NCBI GenBank assembly: GCA_900471525.1
Contig: UCEZ01000022.1
Location: 65,716-129,715, forward strand
Origin: Hyphomicrobiales bacterium
GTDB lineage: Bacteria > Pseudomonadota > Alphaproteobacteria > Rhizobiales > Rhizobiaceae
Length of the DNA: 64,000 nt
Direction of reading: 5' to 3'
Positions 43,922 to 52,653 of the stretch are shown here, in pieces. The translations under genes were made by a program, and so were the position numbers. The notes beneath the pieces were generated by a model. That model saw only the letters and a list, made by a program, of their open reading frames with translations, searched no databases and had not been told where the DNA came from. Numbering within the stretch: position 1 is the first letter of the stretch; each line of letters starts with the position of its first letter.

Positions 43922-44832
43922 GTGTAATGCACCTGCCGGTCGAGGAAGCGGTACTGGAGGATCATCAGGACGACGAGGATGGCGAGAAACACGACGGTCA
44001 TCGCCGATGCGTAACCGACCCTCAGGAACACGAAGCCTTCCTGATAAATGGTGAACAGCAGCATTTCCGATGCCTTGTTCGGTCCACCCTCGGTCAGCGT
44101 CTTGACGGTTTCGAACACCTTGACCGAGTTGATGACGCTGATCGTCGTGACGAAAAGCGTGGTTGGTCCGAGCATCGGCCAGGTCACGAGCCGAAAGCGG
44201 TCGATGGAGGATTTGACCCCGTCGACCTCGGCTGCCGAATAGAGTTCACGCGGAATGGCGGTGAGGCCTGCCAGAAACAGTACCATATTGAAGCCGACGG
44301 ACTGCCAGATGCCGATGATCGAAAGGCCGTATACCACCGTGCTCGACGCCCCGAGCCAGTTCGGTCCGAGAATGCCGAACACCGCCAGAAAGGTGTTGAG
44401 TGGACCGATGCTCGGATGGAACAGGTATTGCCAGACCGTTGCCATGGCTACGAGCAGGGAGGCGACGGGCAGAAAGTAGACGGTGCGGAAAAAGTCGCGC
44501 CCGCGCGGTTCCGCTTCGATCAACAGCGCAATGCCGAGACCAAGAACGATCGACACCGGTGTCACGATCGCGGTGTAGACGGTGGTGTTCCACAATGAGC
44601 GGCGAAAGGTCCGGTCGCTGATGAGCTCGGCATAATTTTCGAGGCCGACGAAACGGAAGCTGCCGTAGCCGAGTTCGAAATCGGTAAAGCCGAGCACAAT
44701 CACGGCAATGGTGGGAAGCACGATAAACAGCAGCATCAGCAGAATGGCGGGTGAGGCGAGCAGCCAGGCTATCTGTGCTTCGCGCCGGCCTGCGGTTTCG
44801 CTGGCTGAGAAGGGGAGCGCAACTTCAGCCAT
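43918..44832 (-). CDS. UgpA-like ABC permease
   Basis: 304 residues from the ATG at 44832, which overlaps the ATPase stop by 8 bases; an in-frame start at 44895 lies within that gene. MalF/UgpA-type permease of normal length with FVGLENYAELISDRTFRRSL after the first membrane segment and EAA loop SAAEVDGVKSSIDRFRLVTWP (about 205-225). Useful contrast to the 433-residue homologue at 48682-49983. Confidence 0.85.
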   Translation of the reverse strand: MAEVALPFSASETAGRREAQIAWLLASPAILLMLLFIVLPTIAVIVLGFTDFELGYGSFRFVGLENYAELISDRTFRRSLWNTTVYTAIVTPVSIVLGLGIALLIEAEPRGRDFFRTVYFLPVASLLVAMATVWQYLFHPSIGPLNTFLAVFGILGPNWLGASSTVVYGLSIIGIWQSVGFNMVLFLAGLTAIPRELYSAAEVDGVKSSIDRFRLVTWPMLGPTTLFVTTISVINSVKVFETVKTLTEGGPNKASEMLLFTIYQEGFVFLRVGYASAMTVVFLAILVVLMILQYRFLDRQVHYT

Positions 44833-45988
44833 GAGCGGTCTCCCGCAGAACGGCGGACACCGGTGTTGCCGGCAGGCGCTGACCGTCCTGCGCAAACAGC
44901 ATCAGGTGCGCCGGATCCATGTCGAGGCCGATCGGCTGGCCGGCAACGAGCCCACGCGCTTCGCCGGGCGCGACCTTGGCAAGCATCGTCTCGCCGATGG
45001 CTGCCAGCTTTGCGAAGACGATGACTTCGGAGCCCAGAAACTCCAGGCGTTCGACCCGGGCGGCCAATGCGCCTTGCCCCTCGGTGCGGAGCCGCACGAA
45101 TTCCGGACGAACGCCGAGTGTGACGTTTGCTTCACCCTGAGCATCCGGGGGCGATGCCAGGCGCAACGCGCCGAACTGAACGATGCCATGCACGTCTTTC
45201 TTGCCGGGCAGCAGATTGATGCGCGGCTGGCCGATGAAGCGGGCGACCTCGATATGGCTCGGATCGTCGTAGATCGCTTGCGGTGCTGCCAATTGCAGCA
45301 GATTGCCGCCGATCATCACAGCCACCCGGTCGGCCATCGACAGGGCTTCGGACTGATCGTGGGTGACATACAGCGTCGGCACGCCCGCGCGCCGATGGAG
45401 ATCGACGATTTCGCCGCGGGCGTGGACGCGCAGGTTGGCGTCGAGGTTGGACAGCGGTTCGTCCATCAGGAACACGCTCGGATTGCGCACCATGGCACGG
45501 GCGAGAGCGACGCGCTGGCGCTGGCCGCCCGACATCTGACCGGGTTTGCGGTCAAGCAGGTGGTCGATCTTCAGCGATACGGCCATGGCCTGGACCTGCC
45601 GCTGGATATCGGCGCAGATCTGGCGCTGGCCCGGCAATAGCGTGCCGATCAACGGCAAGCGTTGCATACCTGTCAGCTTGCGCATCGCGAGCGGCACGGC
45701 GATGTTCTGGCCGGCGGTCAGGTGCGGGTAGAGCGCGTAGGATTGAAACACCATGGCGATGTTGCGATCGGCGGCTGTGAGCTTCGACATCTCCCGGTCG
45801 CCGATGCGGATTTCGCCGCTGTCGGCATGATCGAGACCAGCGACGATCCGCAGCAGCGTACTCTTGCCACAGCCGGACGGACCGACGAGAGCGATGAACT
45901 CGCCGGCTTCGGCCTCCAGCGACACGCCCTTGAGGATGGCGTTGCCGGCAAAGGATTTTCTGATGTCGCGCAGCGAAAAGACAGTCAT
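44825..45988 (-). CDS. UgpC/MalK-type ABC ATPase
   Basis: 387 residues. Walker A GPSGCGKST (about 37-45), Q-loop MVFQSYALYPHLT, signature MSGGQRQRV, Walker B VFLMDEPLSNLD, switch YVTHDQ. A C-terminal regulatory TOBE-like domain follows from about 250 (NVTLGVRPEFVRL). An insertion of about 30 residues (LTGMQRLPLIGTLLPGQRQ) between the Q-loop and signature is longer than in typical MalK. Overlaps the phosphodiesterase stop (ATGA). Confidence 0.85.
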   Translation of the reverse strand: MTVFSLRDIRKSFAGNAILKGVSLEAEAGEFIALVGPSGCGKSTLLRIVAGLDHADSGEIRIGDREMSKLTAADRNIAMVFQSYALYPHLTAGQNIAVPLAMRKLTGMQRLPLIGTLLPGQRQICADIQRQVQAMAVSLKIDHLLDRKPGQMSGGQRQRVALARAMVRNPSVFLMDEPLSNLDANLRVHARGEIVDLHRRAGVPTLYVTHDQSEALSMADRVAVMIGGNLLQLAAPQAIYDDPSHIEVARFIGQPRINLLPGKKDVHGIVQFGALRLASPPDAQGEANVTLGVRPEFVRLRTEGQGALAARVERLEFLGSEVIVFAKLAAIGETMLAKVAPGEARGLVAGQPIGLDMDPAHLMLFAQDGQRLPATPVSAVLRETAHG

Positions 45989-46821
45989 TGTGCTGCCTCC
46001 GGCACCCGCTTGGGCACCGCGCGCGGATAGACCTCATGGATCACCTCGTCGATGAAATAGCGGGTCAGTTCCGGCAGCGTGACGATCTCGCTCGTTACAT
46101 CCTCGCCGAGCGTATGGATGACGGCGCCGACGACACGTTCGCCGGGCATTTCCCGCTCCAGCTTGTCGATGATGAAGGCCGACGACGGTCCCCAGACAAG
46201 CGCGGTGTTTTCGAACGCGCCTTTCCAGGCCCAATGCAGATGACCGGTGGCGAAAAGCGCCACGTCATGTGCCGCGAACAGGTCGTAGAGACGCTGGCGT
46301 GGTGCCGGACGGATGCTCCAGTAGCCGGTGTCGCCTTCATGCGCATCATCGACGAATAGCGGCTTGTGGGTGAAGATCGCGACGCGCCGGCCGTCGCGGG
46401 CCGCCAACACCTCTTCCAGCCAGGTAAACTGGGCCGCTTCCTCGGTATCGCCGTGGCCGAACAGCAGGCTGTTGAGCCCGATCAGCCGCCAATTTCCGTG
46501 GTCCGATACCCAGTAGTCAGGCCCGGCCAGGCGGCGCCAGCGTTCCAGCCGGGCCGCGTCCACAGGCTGGTCGGAACCGGGCAGATGGCCGACATCATGG
46601 TTTCCCGGCACGATCAGCACCGGCATCGGAAGCTGGCGCATCAGCTCCATCGAAAAGGCGATGTCGTCGTCCTGATCGGCGCCATCAACGGTGAGATCGC
46701 CGGTATGAATGATGAGATCCGCACTCGTCTGGATAATCCAGGCCGCAAGCGGCTCCCAATTGCCATTGAAATGCGGCTTGCTGGGGCTGAGATGGGTATC
46801 GGTGATCTGGATGATCTTCAT
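45985..46821 (-). CDS. Calcineurin-type metallophosphodiesterase (CpdA/GpdQ-like)
   Basis: 278 residues from the ATG at 46821 (cggaga ribosome site); an upstream in-frame frame to 46899 has no such site. Binuclear metal motifs in order: DTHLS (Asp8, His10), HTGDLTVDG (Asp42), PGNHD (Asn-His near 74), THKPLF, GHLHW. Length is like the glycerophosphodiesterase GpdQ (about 274 aa) and cyclic-nucleotide phosphodiesterase CpdA. As the first gene of a Ugp-like operon, hydrolysis of imported glycerophosphodiesters is more likely than cAMP turnover, but this is inference from context. Confidence 0.82.
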   Translation of the reverse strand: MKIIQITDTHLSPSKPHFNGNWEPLAAWIIQTSADLIIHTGDLTVDGADQDDDIAFSMELMRQLPMPVLIVPGNHDVGHLPGSDQPVDAARLERWRRLAGPDYWVSDHGNWRLIGLNSLLFGHGDTEEAAQFTWLEEVLAARDGRRVAIFTHKPLFVDDAHEGDTGYWSIRPAPRQRLYDLFAAHDVALFATGHLHWAWKGAFENTALVWGPSSAFIIDKLEREMPGERVVGAVIHTLGEDVTSEIVTLPELTRYFIDEVIHEVYPRAVPKRVPEAAQ

Positions 46822-46920
46822 GGTGCGTTCTCCGCATCGGCTTTTGCAACTGCGCCGAAACGTGTCCGGTCGCTTTCGCAGCCTCTGTAGAGTGTGCACA
46901 TGTCAGTCGATTGACCGGCG

Positions 46921-46958
46921 TTTTCAGATGATTTTCAGATTTGTCACATCGTTGTCAG
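46921..46958 (+). promoter_or_regulatory. Tandem Pho-box-like repeats in the divergent promoter region
   Basis: TTGTCAC-atcg-TTGTCAG (46941-46958) fits the PhoB site CTGTCAT-N4-CTGTCAY with 11-bp periodicity, and is preceded by a degenerate pair TTTTCAG-atga-TTTTCAG (46921-46938) with the same spacing. It lies 100 bp before the phosphodiesterase gene (minus) and 320 bp before the binding-protein gene (plus). PhoB control of glycerophosphate uptake is known in rhizobia. Confidence 0.6.
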
Positions 46959-47150
46959 AATACGAAAAATCCGCGAGCGACGTTGGTGCTCTCAAACGAC
47001 AGATACCGGAAAATCTCAATCAACGTGTCGTCGCTGTTCTGGGTGACCTGCCGCGTCAGCATGCCTCTCGGCACGCACCTTCCCATTCTCGCCCGTGGCA
47101 AAACCTCCGGCAAAACGTCGCCACGAGGATTTTTGCACACGTGCTCAATT

Positions 47151-47168
47151 TTGTCATTCGGCCGTTAC
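47151..47168 (+). promoter_or_regulatory. Second, weaker Pho-box-like site
   Basis: TTGTCAT-tcgg-CCGTTAC has two heptamers 11 bp apart, 11 of 14 positions matching the Pho-box, 112 bp before the ATG at 47280. A poor -10 (CATAGA, 47177-47182) follows at about the right distance. The rest of 46959-47279 contains no gene that I can support. Confidence 0.4.
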
Positions 47169-47279
47169 GTTCGCCCCATAGAGCGGGATACGCCACGTTT
47201 TCGCGGGATTTCGAAGAGGCCGCCAGTCAGGTGCTGCGGTCTTGAAATCTCACCTTGCTCTTCTCGGGAGACGAAGAAA

Positions 47280-48626
47280 ATGAACATTCTGCCCACTCTG
47301 AAATGCATGACGGTTGCCGCCGCCATGCTGGCTTCGACCTCGGTTCTGGCTTACGCCAAGGATATCACCATCAGCGTTTGGTCCGGCGGAACCGGCCCGA
47401 ACGACACCTATCGCCTCGATGCCATCGAAATTGCCGCACAGCAACTGGAGCGTGAAGCTGCCATCCGTGGCGAGGACCTGAAGATCAAGGTCGAAAAGAC
47501 GCCCTATTCCGACTGGGAAAGCTTCAAGCAGGCCCTGACCCTGGCCGCCGAAGCCAAGAAGGCACCGAACATCGTCGCCACCGGACATGAGGATATCGGC
47601 CCCTGGTCGCAGGCGGGCCTGATCGTTCCGATCGAAGACTATGTCGATCTGGACTCCTGGCCGCTCAACGACATCTACGAAAACCTGATGGAGATCGCTT
47701 CCTTCAATGGCGTCGTCTACGGTATCCCGCAGGACGCCGAATCCCGTCCGATGTTTTTCTGGAAGCCACACATGAAGGCGATCGGCTACAGTGACGCCGA
47801 TCTCGACGCCCTGCCGCAGAAGATCCAGGACGGTGGCTACACCATGGCAAACGTCTTGGAAGACGCCAAGAAGATGCAGGACAAGGGCCTTGTCCAGCCC
47901 GGCTACGGCTTTTATCCGCGCACCAGCAACGGCCCCGACTACTGGCAGTTCTACACCAGCTTCGGCGGCACCATGGAAGAAGACGGCAAGCTCGTCTTCG
48001 ACAAGGCCGCGATGACGCGCGCCTACCAGTTCTTCGCCGATGCGGTGAAGGATGGGGTCACCAAGAAGAACCATATCGGCATGCCCGGCGACCAGTGGTG
48101 GAAGGAAGTCGCCACCGGCAAGGCCGGCATCTGGCACGGCGGCACATGGCACTATGCCCGCTTGGTCAAGCAGGAAGGTCTGACGAATTTCTTCGACAAT
48201 GTCGTCTTCTCGCTGATGCCTGCAGGCGAAGGCGGCAAGGCCAATACGCTGACGCATCCGCTCGTCTACCTCCTGACCTCCGGTCACGAAAAGGAGGACA
48301 CGGAGATCGCTGCCCAGTTGATCAAGATCGCCTCCGAGCCGCGTATCAACGTTCTTCATGCGGTGAAGTCGGCGCACCTCGGCATCTCGAAGGCTGAAAG
48401 CGAAATCGACCTCTACTCGTCCGACCGCTGGGCGCGCGAGGCGACCGAACGTCTGCTGCCGTTTGCCAACGCGATGCCCAACAATGCCGATTTCGGCACC
48501 TATTGGAACATCATGTGGAAGGGTCTCGAAGCGTCCTGGACAGGTGCAAAGACGGTAGAAGCGTCGATTGGCGACGTCGAAGCCGAGTTGAAAAGCACAC
48601 TCGGCGACAAGATCATCATTCGCTGA
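47280..48626 (+). CDS. ABC substrate-binding protein, phosphodiester/sugar-phosphate type
   Basis: 448 residues from the ATG at 47280 (gggag ribosome site); the frame is open to 46941 but that part is the promoter region. Signal peptide to about residue 25 (MLASTSVLAYA). Family 1 solute-binding protein with KDITISVWSGGTGPNDTYRL as mature start, rich in Trp and aromatic residues (PDYWQFYTSFGGTMEE; GIWHGGTWHYARL). Only distantly similar in text to the UgpB-like protein at 41783, so a different ligand is likely. First gene of an operon that continues with two permeases, ATPase, GDPD, LacI and IMPase genes. Confidence 0.8.
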   Translation: MNILPTLKCMTVAAAMLASTSVLAYAKDITISVWSGGTGPNDTYRLDAIEIAAQQLEREAAIRGEDLKIKVEKTPYSDWESFKQALTLAAEAKKAPNIVATGHEDIGPWSQAGLIVPIEDYVDLDSWPLNDIYENLMEIASFNGVVYGIPQDAESRPMFFWKPHMKAIGYSDADLDALPQKIQDGGYTMANVLEDAKKMQDKGLVQPGYGFYPRTSNGPDYWQFYTSFGGTMEEDGKLVFDKAAMTRAYQFFADAVKDGVTKKNHIGMPGDQWWKEVATGKAGIWHGGTWHYARLVKQEGLTNFFDNVVFSLMPAGEGGKANTLTHPLVYLLTSGHEKEDTEIAAQLIKIASEPRINVLHAVKSAHLGISKAESEIDLYSSDRWAREATERLLPFANAMPNNADFGTYWNIMWKGLEASWTGAKTVEASIGDVEAELKSTLGDKIIIR

Positions 48627-48681
48627 TATCGGCGCGAAATTCCGGGCGGTTCGCTGCCCGGAAACGCCGGGGAGAATTTCC

Positions 48682-49983
48682 ATGAAAACATCGAGGATGC
48701 TTGGACTGGTGATGATCGCGCCGGCAGCAATCATGATCCTTCTGTTCTTTCTGATGCCGGTCGTGCTGACCGGCGTCTTCTCGATGACGAACATGACGAC
48801 TGCGACAGGCATTTCCGGCGGCGCCTACCAGATCGCGCCGCATTCGCTGAACGATCTTAAATCGGCCATGCCTGAAATCGCCGAGCAGATGTCACAGCCG
48901 CGCTACACGATCGATGAGGTAGGCCTGAAGGCTGTTGAGGGGCTAGGTCTTGATCCGGGTATCGCTACGGAATTGCGCGCGAAGCACATGGGCGAGGTCT
49001 TCCCGTCCCGACGCGAGGTGGAGCGAATGATCAAGGGGCTTGATCAGCGGCCTTCGACCCCGGACGTCAAGAAGATTTCGGAGCAATTCAACCGTTCCGT
49101 CGTCAATTCCCGCTTTTCCAGCAAGGAAGAACTCTTCTCGGTACTAGACACGCTCGGCTTCACGCTGACAGACGGGCAGAAGAACAGCGTCGCTGATGTG
49201 ACTTATACCGGTTGGAACTGGACGACGGAGAACTTCTCCCGCATCGTCTCCTCGCCCGATATGGCCCGTGTGCTCTTCAACACGCTTCTCTACGTCGCAC
49301 TGGTACTCGTCCTCTTCAACACGACCTATGCGATGCTGCTCGCGATCTGGACGCATTACATGCCCTCCGCGCCGGCGACGATCTTCCGCTCGATCTGGCT
49401 TCTGCCGCGCATCACCCCCGTCGTCATCTACGTGCTGATGTGGAAATGGCTCGCCTGGGACACGGGTTTCATCTCGGTTCTGATGGGCAAGTTCGGATAT
49501 GAGCCGAAGAACTACATGCTCGACAATGCCTATAATGCCTGGGTGTTCGTCGTGCTGATCAACGGGTTCATCGGCGCCTCGATGGGCATGCTGGTGTTTT
49601 CCTCGGCGCTGAAAGCGATCCCGAAGAGCCAGTTCTTCGCCAGCGAAGTCGACGGCGCCAGCCGCTGGCAGCAGATCCGCTACATCATCTTGCCGCAGAT
49701 GCGCTGGCCGATCCTCTTCGTCACCTGCTACCAGACGCTTTCGCTGCTCGCCTCCTTCAACGAAATCCTGCTGTCGACGCGCGGCGGGCCTGGCAAGGCG
49801 ACGGAAGTCTGGTCGCTCGCCGCCTATCACACGGCGCTCAACAACTATGCCGGCAACCTGGAATACGGTCTTGGCGCTGCCATGGCGCTGGTCCTCGTCG
49901 TCATCGGCATCGTCCTGTCGCTCGGTTACCTGCGCATCTTCAACTACGGCACGCTGGTTTCCCGGCCGCTGATCGAGGACTGA
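48682..49983 (+). CDS. MalF/UgpA-type ABC permease with a large periplasmic insertion
   Basis: 433 residues, against about 300 for normal UgpA-type permeases. The first membrane segment is at about 8-34 (MIAPAAIMILLFFLMPVVLT). It is followed by a hydrophilic stretch of about 160 residues (37-193) before the next segment VLFNTLLYVALVLVLFN; the family norm is about 40. The insert includes charged helical text (SLNDLKSAMPEIAEQMSQPR; REVERMIKGLDQRPSTPDVK). The transmembrane core and EAA loop FFASEVDGASRWQQIRYIIL (about 323-342) are normal. The insert faces the periplasm by topology and may contact the binding protein. Confidence 0.82.
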   Translation: MKTSRMLGLVMIAPAAIMILLFFLMPVVLTGVFSMTNMTTATGISGGAYQIAPHSLNDLKSAMPEIAEQMSQPRYTIDEVGLKAVEGLGLDPGIATELRAKHMGEVFPSRREVERMIKGLDQRPSTPDVKKISEQFNRSVVNSRFSSKEELFSVLDTLGFTLTDGQKNSVADVTYTGWNWTTENFSRIVSSPDMARVLFNTLLYVALVLVLFNTTYAMLLAIWTHYMPSAPATIFRSIWLLPRITPVVIYVLMWKWLAWDTGFISVLMGKFGYEPKNYMLDNAYNAWVFVVLINGFIGASMGMLVFSSALKAIPKSQFFASEVDGASRWQQIRYIILPQMRWPILFVTCYQTLSLLASFNEILLSTRGGPGKATEVWSLAAYHTALNNYAGNLEYGLGAAMALVLVVIGIVLSLGYLRIFNYGTLVSRPLIED

Positions 49984-49985
49984 CC

Positions 49986-50828
49986 ATGGCGGAGAAATCA
50001 CAACCATCGGCAAACTACAGCACCTGGCCCGTCATTCTCGCTTTGACGATCGTCAGTGCGCCGCTGGTGCTGATGTATGTCTATCTGTTCATCGACACGA
50101 TCACCGACACGGCGGTGGGATCGCTCATTCCGGAGAGCTTCACGCTGCGGCATTGGCGCTTCCTTTGGGAAACGCCGGCGGGCAAGCCGAACATCTGGCT
50201 CGTTACCCTCAATACGCTGATCTTCGCCACGAGCGTGACCACCGTTATCGTGCTTGTCTCTTCAATGGCCGGCTATGTGCTGTCGCGCCTCAACGTACCG
50301 GGGCGCGGCTTCTTTCTCGCCGGCGTCATGGTGCTGCATGCATTCCCCTCGGTGACGCTGATCATCGCCATCTTCATCGTGCTGCAGATGATCGGGCTCT
50401 ATAATTCGCTGATCGGTGTCATCCTGGTGAAGGCCGCCATCGACCTGCCGCTCGGCATCTGGCTGATGAAGGGTTTTTACGACACCGTGCCGTGGGAGAT
50501 CGAAATGGCCGGGGTCGTCGACGGCGCATCGCGCTTCCGCGTCTGGCGCAGCCTGGTACTGCCGCAAGTGAGGCCCGGGATCATGGCGGTGGGACTGTTC
50601 TCTTTCCTGACCGCATGGAGCGAATTCATCCTGCCGCAGGTGCTGGCGCCCGGCAGCAAGGTGCAGGTGCTGTCGGTCTATCTTTCGGCGCTGATTGCTG
50701 ACGACAACAATTTCGATTTCGGCACCTTCAAGGCCGTCGGCGTCTTCTACATCATCCCGGTGCTGATCGTTTACGCGCTGTTCCACAAATACCTGATGAA
50801 CATTTACGGCGGCGGGAGCAAAGGCTGA
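49986..50828 (+). CDS. MalG/UgpE-type ABC permease
   Basis: 280 residues of ordinary length, six membrane segments (LALTIVSAPLVLMYVYLFI; TLIFATSVTTVIVLVSSMAGYVLS; FFLAGVMVLHAFPSVTLIIAIFIV and others). EAA loop EMAGVVDGASRFRVWRSLVLP (about 172-192). Begins 2 bases after the large permease gene and overlaps the ATPase gene (TGATG). The pair forms the membrane channel of the importer. Confidence 0.85.
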   Translation: MAEKSQPSANYSTWPVILALTIVSAPLVLMYVYLFIDTITDTAVGSLIPESFTLRHWRFLWETPAGKPNIWLVTLNTLIFATSVTTVIVLVSSMAGYVLSRLNVPGRGFFLAGVMVLHAFPSVTLIIAIFIVLQMIGLYNSLIGVILVKAAIDLPLGIWLMKGFYDTVPWEIEMAGVVDGASRFRVWRSLVLPQVRPGIMAVGLFSFLTAWSEFILPQVLAPGSKVQVLSVYLSALIADDNNFDFGTFKAVGVFYIIPVLIVYALFHKYLMNIYGGGSKG

Positions 50829-51883
50829 TGCGCATCCTCCTTGACAATTTCTCCAAGAGTTTCGGCGCCACCAAGGTCATCGAGAACATGACGCTCGAGG
50901 TCGGCCATGGCGAAATGTTGGCGCTCCTTGGCCCTTCCGGCTGCGGCAAGTCGACGACGCTGTTTGCCATCTGCGGCATTCACCGGCCGACCGGCGGGCG
51001 AATCCTCTTCGGTGACAGGGACGTTACCGATCTGCCGAGCCAGGCGCGCAATATCGGTGTCGTCTTCCAGTCCTATGCGCTCTATCCGCACATGACCGTC
51101 GCCGAAAACATCGGTTTTCCCTTGAAGGTGAAGGGCATGGCCACCGCGGATATTCGCAAGGAAGTGGATCGCATTTCCGGGCTCGTCCATATCGGCAACC
51201 TGCTCGGGCGGCGCCCGGCCGAGCTTTCCGGCGGCCAGCAGCAGCGCGTCGCGCTGGCACGCGCCCTGGTGCGAAAACCCGATGTCCTGCTTCTCGATGA
51301 GCCGCTTGCCAACCTAGACGCGAAGCTGCGTCTCGAAATGCGCTCGGAAATCCGACGCATCCAGCGCGAGACGGGTATCACGGCGATCCTGGTGACGCAT
51401 GATCAGGTCGAGGCGATGAGCATGTGTGACCGCATCGCCATCATGAAGGAAGGCGAGATCGTCCAGATCGCCACGCCAGCGGAGATGTATAGCGATCCGC
51501 GCACCGCTTTCGTTGCCGGCTTCCTCGGCAATCCGCCCATCACCTTCCTCCGCGGCGTCATGGCCAATGGTGTCTTTTCGATCCCGGACAGCGAAATCCG
51601 CGTTCCGCTACCGGCCTCGGTTGCGGCGGCGGAAGGCGCGAAGCTGATGCTCGGCGTCCGCCCCGAACATTTCACGCCGACGGGCGACATTGCCGTTCCC
51701 GGCAAGGTCATGTTTGCCGAGACGCAGGGGCGAGAGAACCTTTACGACGTCCGGCTCAATGGCGGGCCGCTGCTCCGATCGATCCAGCCCGTCCGCCATG
51801 ATGTCAACATCGACGATGCCGTTACCTGGGCGATCGACAGCAGGAACGTGCTGGTCTTTGACGATGACGGACGGAGGCTCTGA
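50828..51883 (+). CDS. UgpC/MalK-type ABC ATPase (second system)
   Basis: 351 residues. Walker A GPSGCGKST (about 35-43), Q-loop VVFQSYALYPHMTVAENIGF, signature LSGGQQQRV, Walker B VLLLDEPLANLD, switch LVTHDQ, and TOBE region with LMLGVRPEHFTPTG (about 277-290). It lacks the extra segment of the ATPase at 44825-45988. Overlaps the GDPD gene by one base (TGATG). Confidence 0.87.
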   Translation: MRILLDNFSKSFGATKVIENMTLEVGHGEMLALLGPSGCGKSTTLFAICGIHRPTGGRILFGDRDVTDLPSQARNIGVVFQSYALYPHMTVAENIGFPLKVKGMATADIRKEVDRISGLVHIGNLLGRRPAELSGGQQQRVALARALVRKPDVLLLDEPLANLDAKLRLEMRSEIRRIQRETGITAILVTHDQVEAMSMCDRIAIMKEGEIVQIATPAEMYSDPRTAFVAGFLGNPPITFLRGVMANGVFSIPDSEIRVPLPASVAAAEGAKLMLGVRPEHFTPTGDIAVPGKVMFAETQGRENLYDVRLNGGPLLRSIQPVRHDVNIDDAVTWAIDSRNVLVFDDDGRRL

Positions 51884-52653
51884 TGTCCCGCGATTTTTCC
51901 CCATTCTTCGAGCGTTTTGGCTGGCCCTCCGGCAAGGGAACGCTGCCGTTCTGCATCGGCCATCGGGGCGCAAGCGGTCATCGGCGTGAAAACACGCTTG
52001 AGGCGTTCCGGCTGGCCTCCGAACTGGGCGCCGAGATGTGGGAACTGGACACGCAGATAACCAAGGACGGCGTCGTCGTGGTATCGCATGACGATCACCT
52101 TGAGCGTGTCTTCGGTGTCGATGGCCATATCTCGCAGATGACCGCCGCGGAGCTTGCTGTGCTTGAGGGCGTGAACATCCCGACATTCGAGGCGGTGGCA
52201 GCGCTCGGCCGCGAGCTCGGGGCAGGTCTTTACATCGAGCTCAAGGCTCCGGGCACGGGCATGCTCTGCTGGCAGCATCTGCGGCGGCTGAACCAGCGCT
52301 TTGCCTGCCTCGGCTCGTTCGATACCGCGCAGGTGCGTGAGTTGCGTGATGTCGGTTGCGACTTGCCGCTTTCGGTTCTGGTGCGCGTCGACCATGACCC
52401 CCATGTGCTTGGCGATCAGGCTGGCGCCGATATCCTGCATCTCTGCTGGGAGAGGGCAGGGGAGCGGCCGCAGGATCTGGTGACAACGGAACTGATGCGG
52501 AAAGTCTTCGATGAGGGCCGAGAGATCGTGCTCTGGCACGAGGAGAGACCCGTCGTACTGAAGGATATCATGCAGCTGCCGGTGCTCGGCATTTGCACGG
52601 ATCTTCCCGATCTGATGCGGCCGGCAATGTGTGGAGAAGAAAGACTTGGCTGA
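51883..52653 (+). CDS. ugpQ: Glycerophosphodiester phosphodiesterase (UgpQ-like)
   Basis: 256 residues. GDPD signature: IGHRGASGHRRENTLEAF (His26, Arg27, Glu at about 35) followed by MWELDTQITKDGVVVVSHDDHLERV, giving the metal residues Glu and Asp and the catalytic His68-Asp pair; YIELKAPG supplies the later Glu/Lys. It splits glycerophosphodiesters to an alcohol and glycerol-3-phosphate. No signal peptide, so it acts in the cytoplasm on imported substrate. Located between the transporter and LacI genes in one operon. Confidence 0.87.
   Translation: MSRDFSPFFERFGWPSGKGTLPFCIGHRGASGHRRENTLEAFRLASELGAEMWELDTQITKDGVVVVSHDDHLERVFGVDGHISQMTAAELAVLEGVNIPTFEAVAALGRELGAGLYIELKAPGTGMLCWQHLRRLNQRFACLGSFDTAQVRELRDVGCDLPLSVLVRVDHDPHVLGDQAGADILHLCWERAGERPQDLVTTELMRKVFDEGREIVLWHEERPVVLKDIMQLPVLGICTDLPDLMRPAMCGEERLG

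Noticed and set aside
47250-48812. 520-codon minus-strand open frame
   Set aside because: Antisense of the binding-protein gene at 47280-48626, which has a signal peptide, ribosome site and family motifs.
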